Positions 18,241 to 27,030 of a DNA stretch of 64,000 nucleotides are shown here, in pieces; the stretch's first letter is position 1, and every line of letters starts with the position of its first letter. The notes beneath the pieces were generated by a model that worked only from the letters and a program-made list of their open reading frames with translations, had not been told where the DNA came from and ran no database searches. The DNA is from Neptuniibacter sp. (GTDB lineage Bacteria; Pseudomonadota; Gammaproteobacteria; Pseudomonadales; Balneatricaceae). Location: assembly GCF_024231755.1 (NCBI RefSeq), contig NZ_JAAEQH010000183.1:1-64000 (forward strand). Reading direction: 5' to 3'. A program made the position numbers and the translations under genes.

Positions 18241-19134
18241 ATGTCCGATAAACAGATCCTGGCACGTTATGAAGCGTTGCTGAGTGCCTCTGCAGATGCG
18301 GTGATGGTTCTTGAACCTGCAACAGGTTTGATCCTGGCGTGTTCCGCAGGTGCCGCTGAATGGCTAGATGCTGATGCCCTGATCGGGCGTAAACTGTCGG
18401 ACGTACTTCCGGCGGATCTATCTGGTGATATTACTGCTACGGCTGTTAAAGCAGCTGACAAGAAGGCAGTAAAAACCTCAGACATCCAGCTACGCCCTGA
18501 ACATGTTCCCAATCTGCGCGAGCAGGGTTTGATTGAGACTAAATGGATTGAACTGCGTTGTTTTGCTGCAGAAAGTGAAGTAGTAGCAGTATTCCGCGAT
18601 ATCTCTTCTAAGCGTCGTTTAGAGCGTCAGGTGACTAGTCAGGCACAGCGTGATCCTTTGACCGGTGCATATAATCGTCGTGCGTTACGTCCTGTGCTGG
18701 AACAGGCGGTTGCTCAGGCTCAGCGTTATGACTGGGTTTGCAGTCTTATGGTGATAGATGTCGATGACTTCAGTAAATTAAATGATGATTACTCGTGGGA
18801 CTGCGGAGATCAGATCCTGCAGCAGCTTGTGACTACCATTCACGGCATGAAGAGAACTTCTGATTTCCTTGCTCGTTACGGTGATGACCAATTTATTATG
18901 TTCATGCCAGAGACCAATCATGAACAGGGTATGGCTGCAGGAAACAGGGTTCGCAAGTTGATGGAAGAGATGGAGATTCCATACTCAGCAGGTGATGTTC
19001 GTTTCACTGTGAGTGTGGGTGTCGCAGCGTTAAATGGCCCTGAAGATGATTCCGACAATATGTTGCGTCGTGCCAACGAAAACCTGTTTATTGCTAAACA
19101 GAGTGGCTGTAACCGTGTTGAAGGTGAAGAATAG
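18241..19134 (+). CDS. PAS-GGDEF protein with degenerate active site
   Basis: A 297-residue cytoplasmic protein: a PAS sensor (about 8-125) with FRDISSKRRLERQ as linker, then a GGDEF domain (about 135-297). The active-site loop reads Gly214-Asp215-Asp216-Gln217-Phe218 instead of GGDEF; the second Gly and the Glu are replaced. Loss of the Glu argues against diguanylate cyclase activity. The product-binding I-site RxxD (Arg205-Thr-Ser-Asp208) is intact, five residues upstream as in active enzymes. It may therefore be a c-di-GMP receptor with a PAS input. It is monocistronic with its own terminator. Confidence 0.9.
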   Translation: MSDKQILARYEALLSASADAVMVLEPATGLILACSAGAAEWLDADALIGRKLSDVLPADLSGDITATAVKAADKKAVKTSDIQLRPEHVPNLREQGLIETKWIELRCFAAESEVVAVFRDISSKRRLERQVTSQAQRDPLTGAYNRRALRPVLEQAVAQAQRYDWVCSLMVIDVDDFSKLNDDYSWDCGDQILQQLVTTIHGMKRTSDFLARYGDDQFIMFMPETNHEQGMAAGNRVRKLMEEMEIPYSAGDVRFTVSVGVAALNGPEDDSDNMLRRANENLFIAKQSGCNRVEGEE

Positions 19135-19162
19135 CCTTTAATCCGATGTATTTGTTCAGGGA

Positions 19163-19188
19163 GGGGAGCTTCGGCTCCCTTTCTTTTT
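19163..19188 (+). terminator. Rho-independent terminator after the GGDEF gene
   Basis: GGGAGC and GCTCCC form a stem around a TTCG tetraloop, followed by TTTCTTTTT. Confidence 0.85.
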
Positions 19189-19234
19189 ACTAATCATTCG
19201 CTGTGAAACAGCTTGATAGAGACAACCAGAGTTT

Positions 19235-19711
19235 ATGAATTACCTACCCCTAGCTGAGTACACCAAAGCATGGATCTTCCGCCACAAGGATCTACCTATA
19301 CCACAGGAGGATCTTGATCTGATCAAACCCTTAACGGAGAAAAGGGCAGAGCAGATCTGGGGGGAACATATCAGTAGGGGAGCTTCTCACCCAGAATTTT
19401 TTGCTGAGAATGATTGGGCTGCAAATGATTCCAACTGGCTGGAAAAAGATTTATGGCAGTCTGCCTGGGATTCAAATAAGGATGATCTACCAGAACTGAT
19501 CGAAGAATACCTCAAGGATTGGGATGACAATATCACGATATTTTTTTGCTACCAGTGTGATCATATTATTGAAACTAAGTGGAAAGTATTTCGTAAGCAC
19601 TGGAAAAACTTTCTATTCTTCGACAATGGTCCTGTTCTTATTGGTCGTAAGCGCAAACAAGCAGTTCAGTTTTTTGATGATGGTTCCTTCCGCCTGGGAG
19701 TGCGACCTTAA
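19235..19711 (+). CDS. DUF2947-like protein
   Basis: A 158-residue acidic soluble protein rich in Trp, Asp and Lys. The opening (MNYLPLAEYTKAWIFRHKDL) and the central ANDWAANDSNWLEK and FFCYQCDHIIET segments resemble the gammaproteobacterial DUF2947 family, whose function is unknown. Family assignment is from memory. No signal peptide or membrane helix is present, and two Cys (CYQC) form the only possible metal or redox pair. It converges on the DnaJ-related gene, with 9 bp between the stops. Confidence 0.7.
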   Translation: MNYLPLAEYTKAWIFRHKDLPIPQEDLDLIKPLTEKRAEQIWGEHISRGASHPEFFAENDWAANDSNWLEKDLWQSAWDSNKDDLPELIEEYLKDWDDNITIFFCYQCDHIIETKWKVFRKHWKNFLFFDNGPVLIGRKRKQAVQFFDDGSFRLGVRP

Positions 19712-19720
19712 TCAATCACC

Positions 19721-20299
19721 TTATTTAAGGTTTTCATACGCGGCACGAACCTGAATAAACAGTTCAACGTCGCCGCCTTTATCCGGATGGTGTAGGGCTG
19801 CCAGCTCTTTATATCGTTGTTTAATCTCACTTGAGGTTGCATCACAGCTTAGGTCTAGCATAGCTAATGCGCTATCTCTCTGATCTAGTTTGTGAAAGTG
19901 TTGCCAGAATGCAGTGAGCAGTTCCTCCACCGTTTCTTCTGTAGCCTGATAGTAATTATCCCATTCCAGGTAGTACTCTTTTAACTTCTGGTTACTGGAA
20001 TTATCTGTGAGTTCATTTGAGATGCTGTTTCTTTCAGAAGGCGGTTCCAACTGAATCCATACTGATGTGATATTCAGAAAACGTCCTTGTTCCTTCCAGT
20101 ATTTTTCCTGTAATCGATAAAGTCCGTTCATTGTCAGGAAATGTTTTTTGAACAGCTCTAGATTCCCATCTTCGGCTATTGAACCGATCAGCGGATTGCA
20201 TGTGACAAGATGTTGGATCAGATCATACTCTTTAAATCCGAGAGGATTCATGTCGATATAGGCATGAATATCTTGTAATAACCGTTCTAGTTTTAACAT
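19721..20299 (-). CDS. DNAJ-related protein with C-terminal J domain
   Basis: A 192-residue protein. The N-terminal ~130 residues match the DNAJ_related architecture (ERLLQDIHAYIDMNPLGFKEYDLI, with LYRLQ further on). The C-terminal ~55 residues form a J domain with the essential HPD tripeptide (AALHHPDKGGD), which stimulates DnaK ATPase activity. There is no Gly/Phe-rich or zinc-finger region, so it is a specialised co-chaperone that delivers particular clients. Its client is unknown. Confidence 0.88.
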   Translation of the reverse strand: MLKLERLLQDIHAYIDMNPLGFKEYDLIQHLVTCNPLIGSIAEDGNLELFKKHFLTMNGLYRLQEKYWKEQGRFLNITSVWIQLEPPSERNSISNELTDNSSNQKLKEYYLEWDNYYQATEETVEELLTAFWQHFHKLDQRDSALAMLDLSCDATSSEIKQRYKELAALHHPDKGGDVELFIQVRAAYENLK

Positions 20300-20748
20300 G
20301 TTTTTTGTTTGAAATGTACGTTTAGAAGCAAGCTCGTCTATACTATTAGAGGTAGCTGGCGAGAATACAAAAGCCTTTGTTTGAGTAAGGTTAATTAGCC
20401 TGTTTTTTACACTTAAGTTTATAAAGTATGCATTGTATCAGAGTAAAATGCTTGGGTATTTTTACCCAGAAAATAGTCTTCAGCCCCCATAAATTAGAGT
20501 TTTCGGCTAATTGTCAGACAAATACATGAGCCAAGACTGAAAATAGGTCGATATACTATATTTTTTGGTACTTCTTGCTTGCTGTAATAGTTCTATCATT
20601 ACCTTATCACTAGGGGATATTACTAATATCCCTGAATATACGGCCTGTTATTTCGAGCTGCTTAGATTATTATTTTGTTTGAATGGCTGTTTTATTAGCT
20701 GTAAACCTCATGCACTGGCAGGGGTTGTTTTTACGAGGGAGTGTTTTA
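20300..20748. other. AT-rich intergenic region between dnaJ-like and luxR genes
   Basis: 449 bp with no supported gene. It must hold the divergent promoters of the DnaJ-related gene and the LuxR-type regulator. The only clear structure is the palindrome at 20614-20632, listed separately. Confidence 0.5.
20614..20632. promoter_or_regulatory. 19-bp perfect palindrome, candidate operator upstream of the LuxR gene
   Basis: GGGATATTA-C-TAATATCCC is a perfect inverted repeat about 116 bp before the regulator's start codon. Its size is that of a LuxR-type binding site, but its sequence is not the classical lux box. An autoregulatory operator is a reasonable inference. Confidence 0.45.
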
Positions 20749-21528
20749 GTGAAAGATATGGAAGGAGTTCTTCTTCAACTAAAACAGCAGCAGTTTTCTC
20801 AAGAAACATCTGTTCTAGCTTTAGAATGTAATTGGGAACATCTGCTACAGGAAATACAAGACCTATTATCTCAGTTGGGTTTCGTATCTTATTCTTATTC
20901 TGTTATCAAAAGAGGTCTTCTTAACACAAGTGTTGAGAGTGACGGACAAAGAGGCAAAGATGTTGACATCCAAGGCACGCTCCCAGCGTCTTTGGTCGAT
21001 ACCTACAATCGCGATATTTCTCACAACGATCCTCTTTGGGATGTGCTGCCAAGTATTACATCGCCTCTGCTAATTAATAGTTCCTCAACTGCGTATAGTC
21101 CTTTTTCTGAAAAATTCTGGAAAAGACACGGGATTTCTTCACGCGTGTATATACCGATGCCAGGACGTAATAGCACGTACTGGTTCCACTATTTTGGTCT
21201 GTACCATGAGATGCCAGCAGATGAATTCACGGTTTACTTTTCTAAGATAAGCGAATGGCTGGTTCCAATCCTGATCCGCTACCATGAGGTGCTACAGGTA
21301 GTGAGTGAGGCGGAGCAAAACCCTTATCTGAAAAAGCAGCCGCTATCGCCTACTTGCTTGCAAGTTATGAAAATGACAGCTCAGGGAATGCCGGTTAAAA
21401 GCATTGCAGATGAACTAGCGTTGACCGAAGAAGGGATCACTTACCACATAACACGTGCTAAACGAATTTTTGGTGCCCGTAATAAAACCCAGCTTGTCGG
21501 TATGATGTACGAGATAGGGTTGCTTTAA
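20749..21528 (+). CDS. LuxR-family quorum-type regulator without a neighbouring synthase
   Basis: A 260-residue transcription factor. An N-terminal autoinducer-binding-like domain (about 20-180) contains the Asp-Pro-x-Trp motif typical of acyl-homoserine-lactone receptors (HNDPLWDVL) and a Trp/Tyr-rich region (RNSTYWFHYFGLYHE). The C-terminal LuxR-type helix-turn-helix spans about 195-255 (PVKSIADELALTEEGITYHI, RAKRIFGARNKTQLV). GTG at 20749 has GAGGGAG seven bases upstream and is the best start; longer frames lack a site. No luxI-type gene is in the window, so it is a LuxR solo. Its ligand may be exogenous or not an AHL. Confidence 0.88.
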   Translation: MKDMEGVLLQLKQQQFSQETSVLALECNWEHLLQEIQDLLSQLGFVSYSYSVIKRGLLNTSVESDGQRGKDVDIQGTLPASLVDTYNRDISHNDPLWDVLPSITSPLLINSSSTAYSPFSEKFWKRHGISSRVYIPMPGRNSTYWFHYFGLYHEMPADEFTVYFSKISEWLVPILIRYHEVLQVVSEAEQNPYLKKQPLSPTCLQVMKMTAQGMPVKSIADELALTEEGITYHITRAKRIFGARNKTQLVGMMYEIGLL

Positions 21529-21567
21529 TACTGAAGTTGGTTGGGGTGAGTACTAATTAGGGAAGGT

Positions 21568-21602
21568 ACTATCAGCATCCATTGGTTACGAATGCTGATA
21601 GT
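21568..21602. terminator. Hairpin at the convergent ends of luxR and the Cys-rich gene
   Basis: ACTATCAGCAT and ATGCTGATAGT form an 11-bp perfect stem with a 13-nt loop, overlapping the last codons of the minus-strand gene. No U tract is present; it may block read-through or stabilise the 3' end. Confidence 0.45.
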
Positions 21603-21858
21603 GCATGCAGTCCTGATTGGGAAGAGTTGTTTCAGGTTTCGAATCGTCATTGCTATATGTAGTGGTTTGAGTCTCCGAAGGCTGTTTCATATCACCACCA
21701 CTGATGATTTCCCATTCATTGTTGTGTTTGTGTAGATAGGCATAACAACAACAGCATTTGTACAGTTCACTACCTTTCAGTTCACTAATTTTTTTCAGCG
21801 CTGAGTGAGGTTTATGATGCAGAACAAGGTCATAACAAAGTGTACATGCATTTTCCAT
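21586..21858 (-). CDS. Small Cys-rich putative zinc-binding protein
   Basis: A 90-residue protein. Residues 1-45 hold two cysteine clusters, CTLCYDL near the start and KCCCCYAYLH about 30 residues later, compatible with a small zinc ribbon. The C-terminal half is polar, rich in Thr, Gln and Asn, probably disordered, and ends in His residues. The second in-frame ATG (21858) is preceded by GGAGGAA at the right distance and is chosen over the ATG at 21873. I do not recognise the family, and no partner gene is adjacent. Confidence 0.65.
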   Translation of the reverse strand: MENACTLCYDLVLHHKPHSALKKISELKGSELYKCCCCYAYLHKHNNEWEIISGGDMKQPSETQTTTYSNDDSKPETTLPNQDCMHYQHS

Positions 21859-22128
21859 TTTCAATTCCTCCATGAGCTTAGCTCTTTCATGGGCTTAAAA
21901 TTAGCACAGAAGTATTCATTTGGGTTTAAGAAAAATTCCTAATTTTCGGTTTTTAGCCAAATTTAGTGCTCACTTTGTTGAAAAGTTGATGCTCGATAAG
22001 CATTGGAAGCAGGCTTACCTTAGCTGTATGATAAATGCCTTAGATTAATCAGGGCTGAAAATGCTATCTATTTGCTTATTAGTTCTGTGCTGAATATCCT
22101 TAATTTCCCCTACATGAGTATCCTTAAT

Positions 22129-22614
22129 ATGCAGATCGCAGAAAACCTCGTTGCGCTAATCCACTACAAGCTTAAAGACGAGCAGGGCAACTTACTAGAC
22201 TCCTCTGAGGGCCAGGAACCTCTTCCTTTTTTGTGTGGTGCGCACAATATTGTAGAAGGTCTGGAAAAAGCGTTAATCGGTAAAACCGTTGGCGACAAGC
22301 TGGATGTCGTGGTTAAGCCTGAAGAGGGTTACGGTGAGATCCGGGCTGAACTGGTTCAAAAAGTTGCCCGTGAAAATTTTCAGGGTATTGATGATATTGA
22401 GGTTGGTATGCAGTTTATGGCTGAAGCGCCTTGGGGCCAGCAGCCAGTTACAGTGACGGCTGTCGAAGATGATGGTGTTATGCTTGATGGCAACCATCCG
22501 CTGGCGGGACAAACTCTGCAATTTAGTGTTGAAGTCACTGAGGTTCGTGAAGCCACAGATGACGAGATCGCACACGGCCATGTTCATGGTGAAGGTTGCG
22601 ACCACGATCATTGA
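22129..22614 (+). CDS. slyD: SlyD-type FKBP peptidyl-prolyl isomerase
   Basis: A 161-residue cytoplasmic FKBP-type PPIase and chaperone. It starts with the family-typical MQIAENLVALIHYKL. The FKBP domain is interrupted after about residue 65 by the insert-in-flap chaperone domain (EEGYGEIRAELVQKVARENF), then resumes with GNHPLAGQTLQFSVEV. The short C-terminal tail is His-rich (HGHVHGEGCDHDH) and should bind nickel or zinc, as in SlyD. Longer upstream starts at 22072 or 22114 add a poorly conserved leader and are less likely, although the site before 22129 is weak. A strong terminator follows. Confidence 0.93.
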   Translation: MQIAENLVALIHYKLKDEQGNLLDSSEGQEPLPFLCGAHNIVEGLEKALIGKTVGDKLDVVVKPEEGYGEIRAELVQKVARENFQGIDDIEVGMQFMAEAPWGQQPVTVTAVEDDGVMLDGNHPLAGQTLQFSVEVTEVREATDDEIAHGHVHGEGCDHDH

Positions 22615-22630
22615 TCCTTTTTCATAATTA

Positions 22631-22654
22631 AACCCGGCCTTAGCCGGGTTTTTT
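22631..22654 (+). terminator. Rho-independent terminator after slyD
   Basis: AACCCGGC and GCCGGGTT form an 8-bp stem around CTTA, followed by a run of T. Confidence 0.9.
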
Positions 22655-22756
22655 ATGCGCTTAAACCCCTTCTAACTGGCAGCCTAATACTGTAAATCGT
22701 GATTTTTTAGCTAAGCTTAATCGATAGGGCTTTCTAGAGAAGAGGGTGGTCGATTT

Positions 22757-23062
22757 ATGGATATTGACGAGTTAACTGATCTGCATCTTCAGCATCATAT
22801 TAATGCGGTTAATTTTATCGAATCTGGTAGTGGACCCATGGTGATTGAGGTGGAATTTAGCAGAGGGGGTGATCGGAAAAGGGAGCTGATAAAAGACGAT
22901 GAAGGTCGAATTATCACCTGCAAAAATATCAAAGAAGGTTATGACATCTGTCTTAAAGCAGGCCTTCATGAGGCGAATCTGGTGCAAATTATCCCAGATG
23001 ATGAGGTTTGCAGGTCAGAGTTTGCTGACTACCACAAGGAAATTATGCCGTTAAAGTTTTAA
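22757..23062 (+). CDS. Small DUF6482-like protein
   Basis: A 101-residue cytoplasmic protein. The layout (short N-terminal helix, a strand with GPMVIEVEF, a RIITCKNIKEGYDIC segment and a C-terminal ANLVQIIPDDEVC) resembles the small DUF6482 family of gammaproteobacteria, judged from memory. Function unknown. It has its own upstream region and precedes the moxR operon by about 80 bp on the same strand. Confidence 0.65.
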   Translation: MDIDELTDLHLQHHINAVNFIESGSGPMVIEVEFSRGGDRKRELIKDDEGRIITCKNIKEGYDICLKAGLHEANLVQIIPDDEVCRSEFADYHKEIMPLKF

Positions 23063-23144
23063 GTTAATTAAAATCAACATGTTAAGTGTTATTTACTGAT
23101 GTTAACTGGCATATTAGTCGGGCAATAGGGTTTAGGAGTGAAGC

Positions 23145-24065
23145 ATGCGCGACAAATTGGACCAGTTAGTTGAAACAGTAGGTGGTGTTTTATACGGGAA
23201 AGAGGTCCAGATCAGACAGGCGTTAACCTGTTTGGTGAGTGGTGGACACCTTTTGGTTGAAGACCTGCCGGGGATGGGGAAAACCACCTTGGCCCATGCA
23301 TTAGCTCAAGTGCTAGGTATGGAATATCAGAGAGTTCAATTTACCAGTGATATGCTTCCAGCAGATATTCTGGGGGCTTCTATTTTCGACTCTAGCCTTG
23401 GCCAGTTTGAGTTCCATAAGGGACCAGTATTTACTCAACTGTTACTGGCTGATGAGATCAATCGTACCACCCCTAAAACCCAGAGTGCTCTTTTAGAAGC
23501 GATGGAAGAGCGACAGGTAACTGTTGAAGGGCAAACCTATTCTCTACCAGATCCTTTCTTTGTGATCGCTACACAAAACCCAGTATCACAATATGGTACG
23601 TTTCCTCTTCCAGAATCTCAGCTAGACCGTTTTCTGATGCGGGTGCAGCTGGGTTATCCCTCTCATGAAGCTGAGAGAGAATTACTGGTGGGAGGTGATG
23701 CGCGCCAGAAAATATCGGATCTTCCCGTGTGCCTGAGCCTTTCAGAACTTGTTGAGCTTCAACAAGTCTGCCAGAGCGTCTCTGCATCAGACAGTTTGCT
23801 GGACTACCTGCAGCGATTGGTGAAATTCAGCCGTGAATCGAGTGATTTTGAATACGGCATATCTCCAAGGGGTAGCTTGGCGTTGTTGAATACAGCTAAG
23901 ACCTGGGCGTATATGCAGGGGCGTGATTACGTTGTGCCCGAAGATATTCAGGTACTTCTGGGGCCAGTATTCGGTCACCGGCTACGTTCAGCAGAAGATT
24001 ATGCTGAACATGGAGGTATGGCATTAATCCGCAAACTTCTTGGCGAAGTCGACGTTGTGGGTTAG
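23145..24065 (+). CDS. MoxR-family AAA+ ATPase
   Basis: A 306-residue AAA+ ATPase with Walker A (EDLPGMGKTTLAHAL, about 39-53), Walker B (LLADEINR), sensor 1 (FFVIATQNPVSQYGTFPLPE) and the C-terminal lid domain (YGISPRGSLALL). MoxR proteins act as chaperones for partner VWA or DUF58 proteins. Here the DUF58 gene begins 3 bp after the stop. The three-gene operon moxR-DUF58-TgpA is common in gammaproteobacteria; its biochemical output is still unclear. Confidence 0.95.
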   Translation: MRDKLDQLVETVGGVLYGKEVQIRQALTCLVSGGHLLVEDLPGMGKTTLAHALAQVLGMEYQRVQFTSDMLPADILGASIFDSSLGQFEFHKGPVFTQLLLADEINRTTPKTQSALLEAMEERQVTVEGQTYSLPDPFFVIATQNPVSQYGTFPLPESQLDRFLMRVQLGYPSHEAERELLVGGDARQKISDLPVCLSLSELVELQQVCQSVSASDSLLDYLQRLVKFSRESSDFEYGISPRGSLALLNTAKTWAYMQGRDYVVPEDIQVLLGPVFGHRLRSAEDYAEHGGMALIRKLLGEVDVVG

Positions 24066-24068
24066 CTG

Positions 24069-25052
24069 ATGCTTAGCTCGATTACCGAACCTTTTGTTCA
24101 TCGTTTTCAAAAGTGGGCTTCCAGAAGGCGGCCCAAAGGAAAATTGATTGAGCTTACCCAGAAGAGAATTTACATCTTCCCCACTGCCGCTGGCTGGGCG
24201 TTTCTTTCTTTGTGTCTAGTTATGCTGCTGGTTGCAATGAACTACCAGAATAACCTTATCTATGCGGTAGCTTTTTTGCTGATTTCTCTGGGCGTTATGA
24301 CCATACATTACACCTTTCTCAATCTCTCAGGCTTAAGAGTAAAAGTGGTCAAAGGCTATAACTGTTACAGCGGAGATATGGCTGATTTCCTTCTGCAGGT
24401 GGATAGCGTTAGTAAACGCAGCTACGAAGGTGTGCAATTGGGCTGGAAAGGGCAACCAGAAGAGCAGGTTAATCTGGACAGTAACCAAACTCAGAATGTT
24501 CATCTCAATGCCCGTACCGGACTAAGAGGAAGGTTTTCACCTGGACTTCTCAAAATTGAGACCCGCTACCCGTTTGGTTTATTGCGAGCGTGGTCGTGGT
24601 TAGAACCTGAAATAGAGATTTTAGTCTACCCGAAACCGAGCAAAGGGCGTCAGCCTGTATTTAGCGGGCATGAAGGGGAGGGAGATCACCCTGGGTCTGA
24701 CGATAGTGGTGATGACTTTTCTGGTCTTGATGAATATCAGCCTGGGGCTTCAACAAAACGCATCGCCTGGAAACAATATGCGCAGGGGCGGGGCTTATTT
24801 ATCAAAAGTTATATTGGAAACCGGGATAGAAGGCTGTGGCTAAACTGGGAACAGTGGCCAGAGTTGAGCGTTGAGCAGAAGTTATCGGTTATCTGTTATT
24901 GGGCCCAGCAATTTGAGCATCAGAGTATAGAATACGGCCTGGCGCTTCCTGACTTAGTTTTATCCCCTGATCGAGGTCCTGCCCATCTTGAGAAGGTTTT
25001 AATTGCCTTGGCAAAATTCCCCTCTTCTCATTTAAGTGGGAAGCGATCATGA
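24069..25052 (+). CDS. DUF58 membrane-anchored protein
   Basis: A 327-residue protein. Two membrane helices (about 35-80, AGWAFLSLCLVMLLVAMN and YAVAFLLISLGVMTI) are followed by a DUF58 domain with the signature GASTKRIAWKQYAQGRGLFIK (about 230-250). DUF58 proteins typically partner MoxR ATPases. Its stop overlaps the start of the transglutaminase gene by 4 bases (ATGA), indicating translational coupling. Confidence 0.92.
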   Translation: MLSSITEPFVHRFQKWASRRRPKGKLIELTQKRIYIFPTAAGWAFLSLCLVMLLVAMNYQNNLIYAVAFLLISLGVMTIHYTFLNLSGLRVKVVKGYNCYSGDMADFLLQVDSVSKRSYEGVQLGWKGQPEEQVNLDSNQTQNVHLNARTGLRGRFSPGLLKIETRYPFGLLRAWSWLEPEIEILVYPKPSKGRQPVFSGHEGEGDHPGSDDSGDDFSGLDEYQPGASTKRIAWKQYAQGRGLFIKSYIGNRDRRLWLNWEQWPELSVEQKLSVICYWAQQFEHQSIEYGLALPDLVLSPDRGPAHLEKVLIALAKFPSSHLSGKRS

Positions 25053-27016
25053 AAGCTGAGCAACTTACTCGTACCTCTTTATTGTGGCAGTTACTCATGG
25101 TGGTTACGGTGTTACTACCGCACTTGGGCCATCTACCTGTCTGGGTACCTTTCTTGACCGTTATCTGTCTGGGTTGGCGTTTAATGGTGTATATGGGGCG
25201 CTGGTCATTTCCCCATTGGGCTGTCCGTGCTGCATTAGTGATGATCACTGCCGTTGGTGTATTAATCAGCTATAGGATGGGTGGCGGAATCAGTGTCACG
25301 GTCGCCTTGCTGGTGGTAGGTTTTGGGCTTAAAACACTGGAGATGTATAAGAGAAGGGATGCTCTTGTCGTTATCTATGTTGCTTATCTGGTTATCGCGA
25401 CCTCTTTCCTGTTTAGTCAGTCTGTGTTGATGGCAGTTTATGTCTTTTTGGCACTGTTAATATGTACAACTGCTCTGCTTTCAATCTACAGCACCCGCTT
25501 AACGTCATTCTGGAGCCCTTTACGGCGCTGTGCGTTTTTTATGGCTCCAGCGATTCCATTGATGGTAGTACTTTTTATTGTCATGCCTCGTATTGGGCCG
25601 TTATGGGAGGTTGGTCTAGATCAGGCAGCAGCCAAAACAGGTTTGGCTGATAACATGTCTCCGGGTGATATTTCCTCTCTGACTCGCTCAGCTGAAGTGG
25701 CTTTCAGGGTTGAGTTTGAAGATGGGCCGCCACAACAATCAGAGTTGTATTGGCGTGCCTTGGTTATGAACGACTTTGATGGGCGTACTTGGTTAAACCT
25801 GCCGGGTGAGAAATCTGTAGTTTCTGCTGATGAGCAGGTAAGAATCAGCGGTGGCAGGAAGGCTTATGAAATCATTCTTGAGCCCAACCAAGATAAATAC
25901 ATTCCCGTTCTGGAGCAGATAAGCCAGTGGCCCGCAGAGCTCAAGATCAATGAAGATATGACTTTGAAGAGTCTGAGTGATCAGACCTTGAGAAAGCAGT
26001 ATAAGTTTCAGTCATTACTTAGTGATCGTTACAGCCGTCCACTAAATATCCTTGACCTTAAACGGCAATTGATTTTACCCGAAGGGAATCAGAGAGCCCG
26101 TCGTCTGGCGAGACGTTGGTGGCAAGAGAACCCAAACAGGGAAGCGTTTATTGGGCGAATCCTGCAGTATTACAATCAGTCTTTTACATACTCCCTACAG
26201 CCACCTCGATTGGGAGATGATGACATAGATCAGTTCTTATTTGAGACGCAAAAAGGGTTTTGTGGACATTTCTCCGGCGCAACCGCTTTCATGTTAAGGA
26301 CTGTAGGGATTCCTGCCAGAATTGTTGCTGGTTATCAGGGGGGGGAGTGGAATCCTTATGAAGGTTACCTGCTTGTTCGTCAGTATGATGCCCATGCCTG
26401 GGTAGAAGCCTGGTTTGAACAGGAGGGATGGGTAAGAATAGACCCCACCGCTTACGTTGCCCCAGAACGAATAGAACGCCCATCTGATGAAACGTTCCGT
26501 GGCGACAACCAGTTCCTTGCAGACAGTCCTCTTCTTTCGGCCACTATCAGAAATGATGGTTTACTGTCCCATATTCGATTACGGATGGAGGCTTTCAACT
26601 ATGGTTGGCACCGCTGGGTTTTGGGCTATCACAACCAGCAAGGAAATTTCCTCAAAGATATCCTGGGTGCTGTTACACCTCTGAGATTGATGCTATTCCT
26701 GCTTATACCCTTTGCTGTGATTATCACTTTGACCAGTTTGTTGATTCTTAAAAGGAGTAGAGGGCCTAAGTTAGACCCATGTGATGAAGCCGTCTTCAGG
26801 CTTTCACAACAACTGGAGAAACAGGGTCTACAACGTGCTCCTGGTGAGACAGTGGTAAATTATTTCGATCGGGTTTCTTCTGTTCGCAGCGAACTGACCG
26901 AATCATTACAGGATTTAGGACGAAACTATGAAGCCATACGTTATGGGCAGGGGGATAACATTGAACAGCGTCAGCGCTTTTTGACGCTCGCTACACGGTG
27001 TATGAGACTGGTCTAA
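25049..27016 (+). CDS. TgpA-like membrane transglutaminase-domain protein
   Basis: A 655-residue protein. About six N-terminal membrane helices (residues 10-190, DUF3488 region) lead to a large periplasmic part containing a transglutaminase core. The catalytic Cys is in KGFCGHFSGATAFMLR, the His in QYDAHAWVEAWF and the Asp in GWVRIDPTAYVAP. A further helix follows (about 545-565) and then a cytoplasmic C-terminus (DUF4129-like). P. aeruginosa TgpA has the same architecture and is essential there. The substrate is unknown. Confidence 0.93.
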   Translation: MKAEQLTRTSLLWQLLMVVTVLLPHLGHLPVWVPFLTVICLGWRLMVYMGRWSFPHWAVRAALVMITAVGVLISYRMGGGISVTVALLVVGFGLKTLEMYKRRDALVVIYVAYLVIATSFLFSQSVLMAVYVFLALLICTTALLSIYSTRLTSFWSPLRRCAFFMAPAIPLMVVLFIVMPRIGPLWEVGLDQAAAKTGLADNMSPGDISSLTRSAEVAFRVEFEDGPPQQSELYWRALVMNDFDGRTWLNLPGEKSVVSADEQVRISGGRKAYEIILEPNQDKYIPVLEQISQWPAELKINEDMTLKSLSDQTLRKQYKFQSLLSDRYSRPLNILDLKRQLILPEGNQRARRLARRWWQENPNREAFIGRILQYYNQSFTYSLQPPRLGDDDIDQFLFETQKGFCGHFSGATAFMLRTVGIPARIVAGYQGGEWNPYEGYLLVRQYDAHAWVEAWFEQEGWVRIDPTAYVAPERIERPSDETFRGDNQFLADSPLLSATIRNDGLLSHIRLRMEAFNYGWHRWVLGYHNQQGNFLKDILGAVTPLRLMLFLLIPFAVIITLTSLLILKRSRGPKLDPCDEAVFRLSQQLEKQGLQRAPGETVVNYFDRVSSVRSELTESLQDLGRNYEAIRYGQGDNIEQRQRFLTLATRCMRLV

Positions 27017-27030
27017 GAATCTTCGGCTGT

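Noticed and set aside
23145-27016. MoxR-DUF58-TgpA operon as a novel system
   Set aside because: It is a widespread known operon; the order and domains here are standard.
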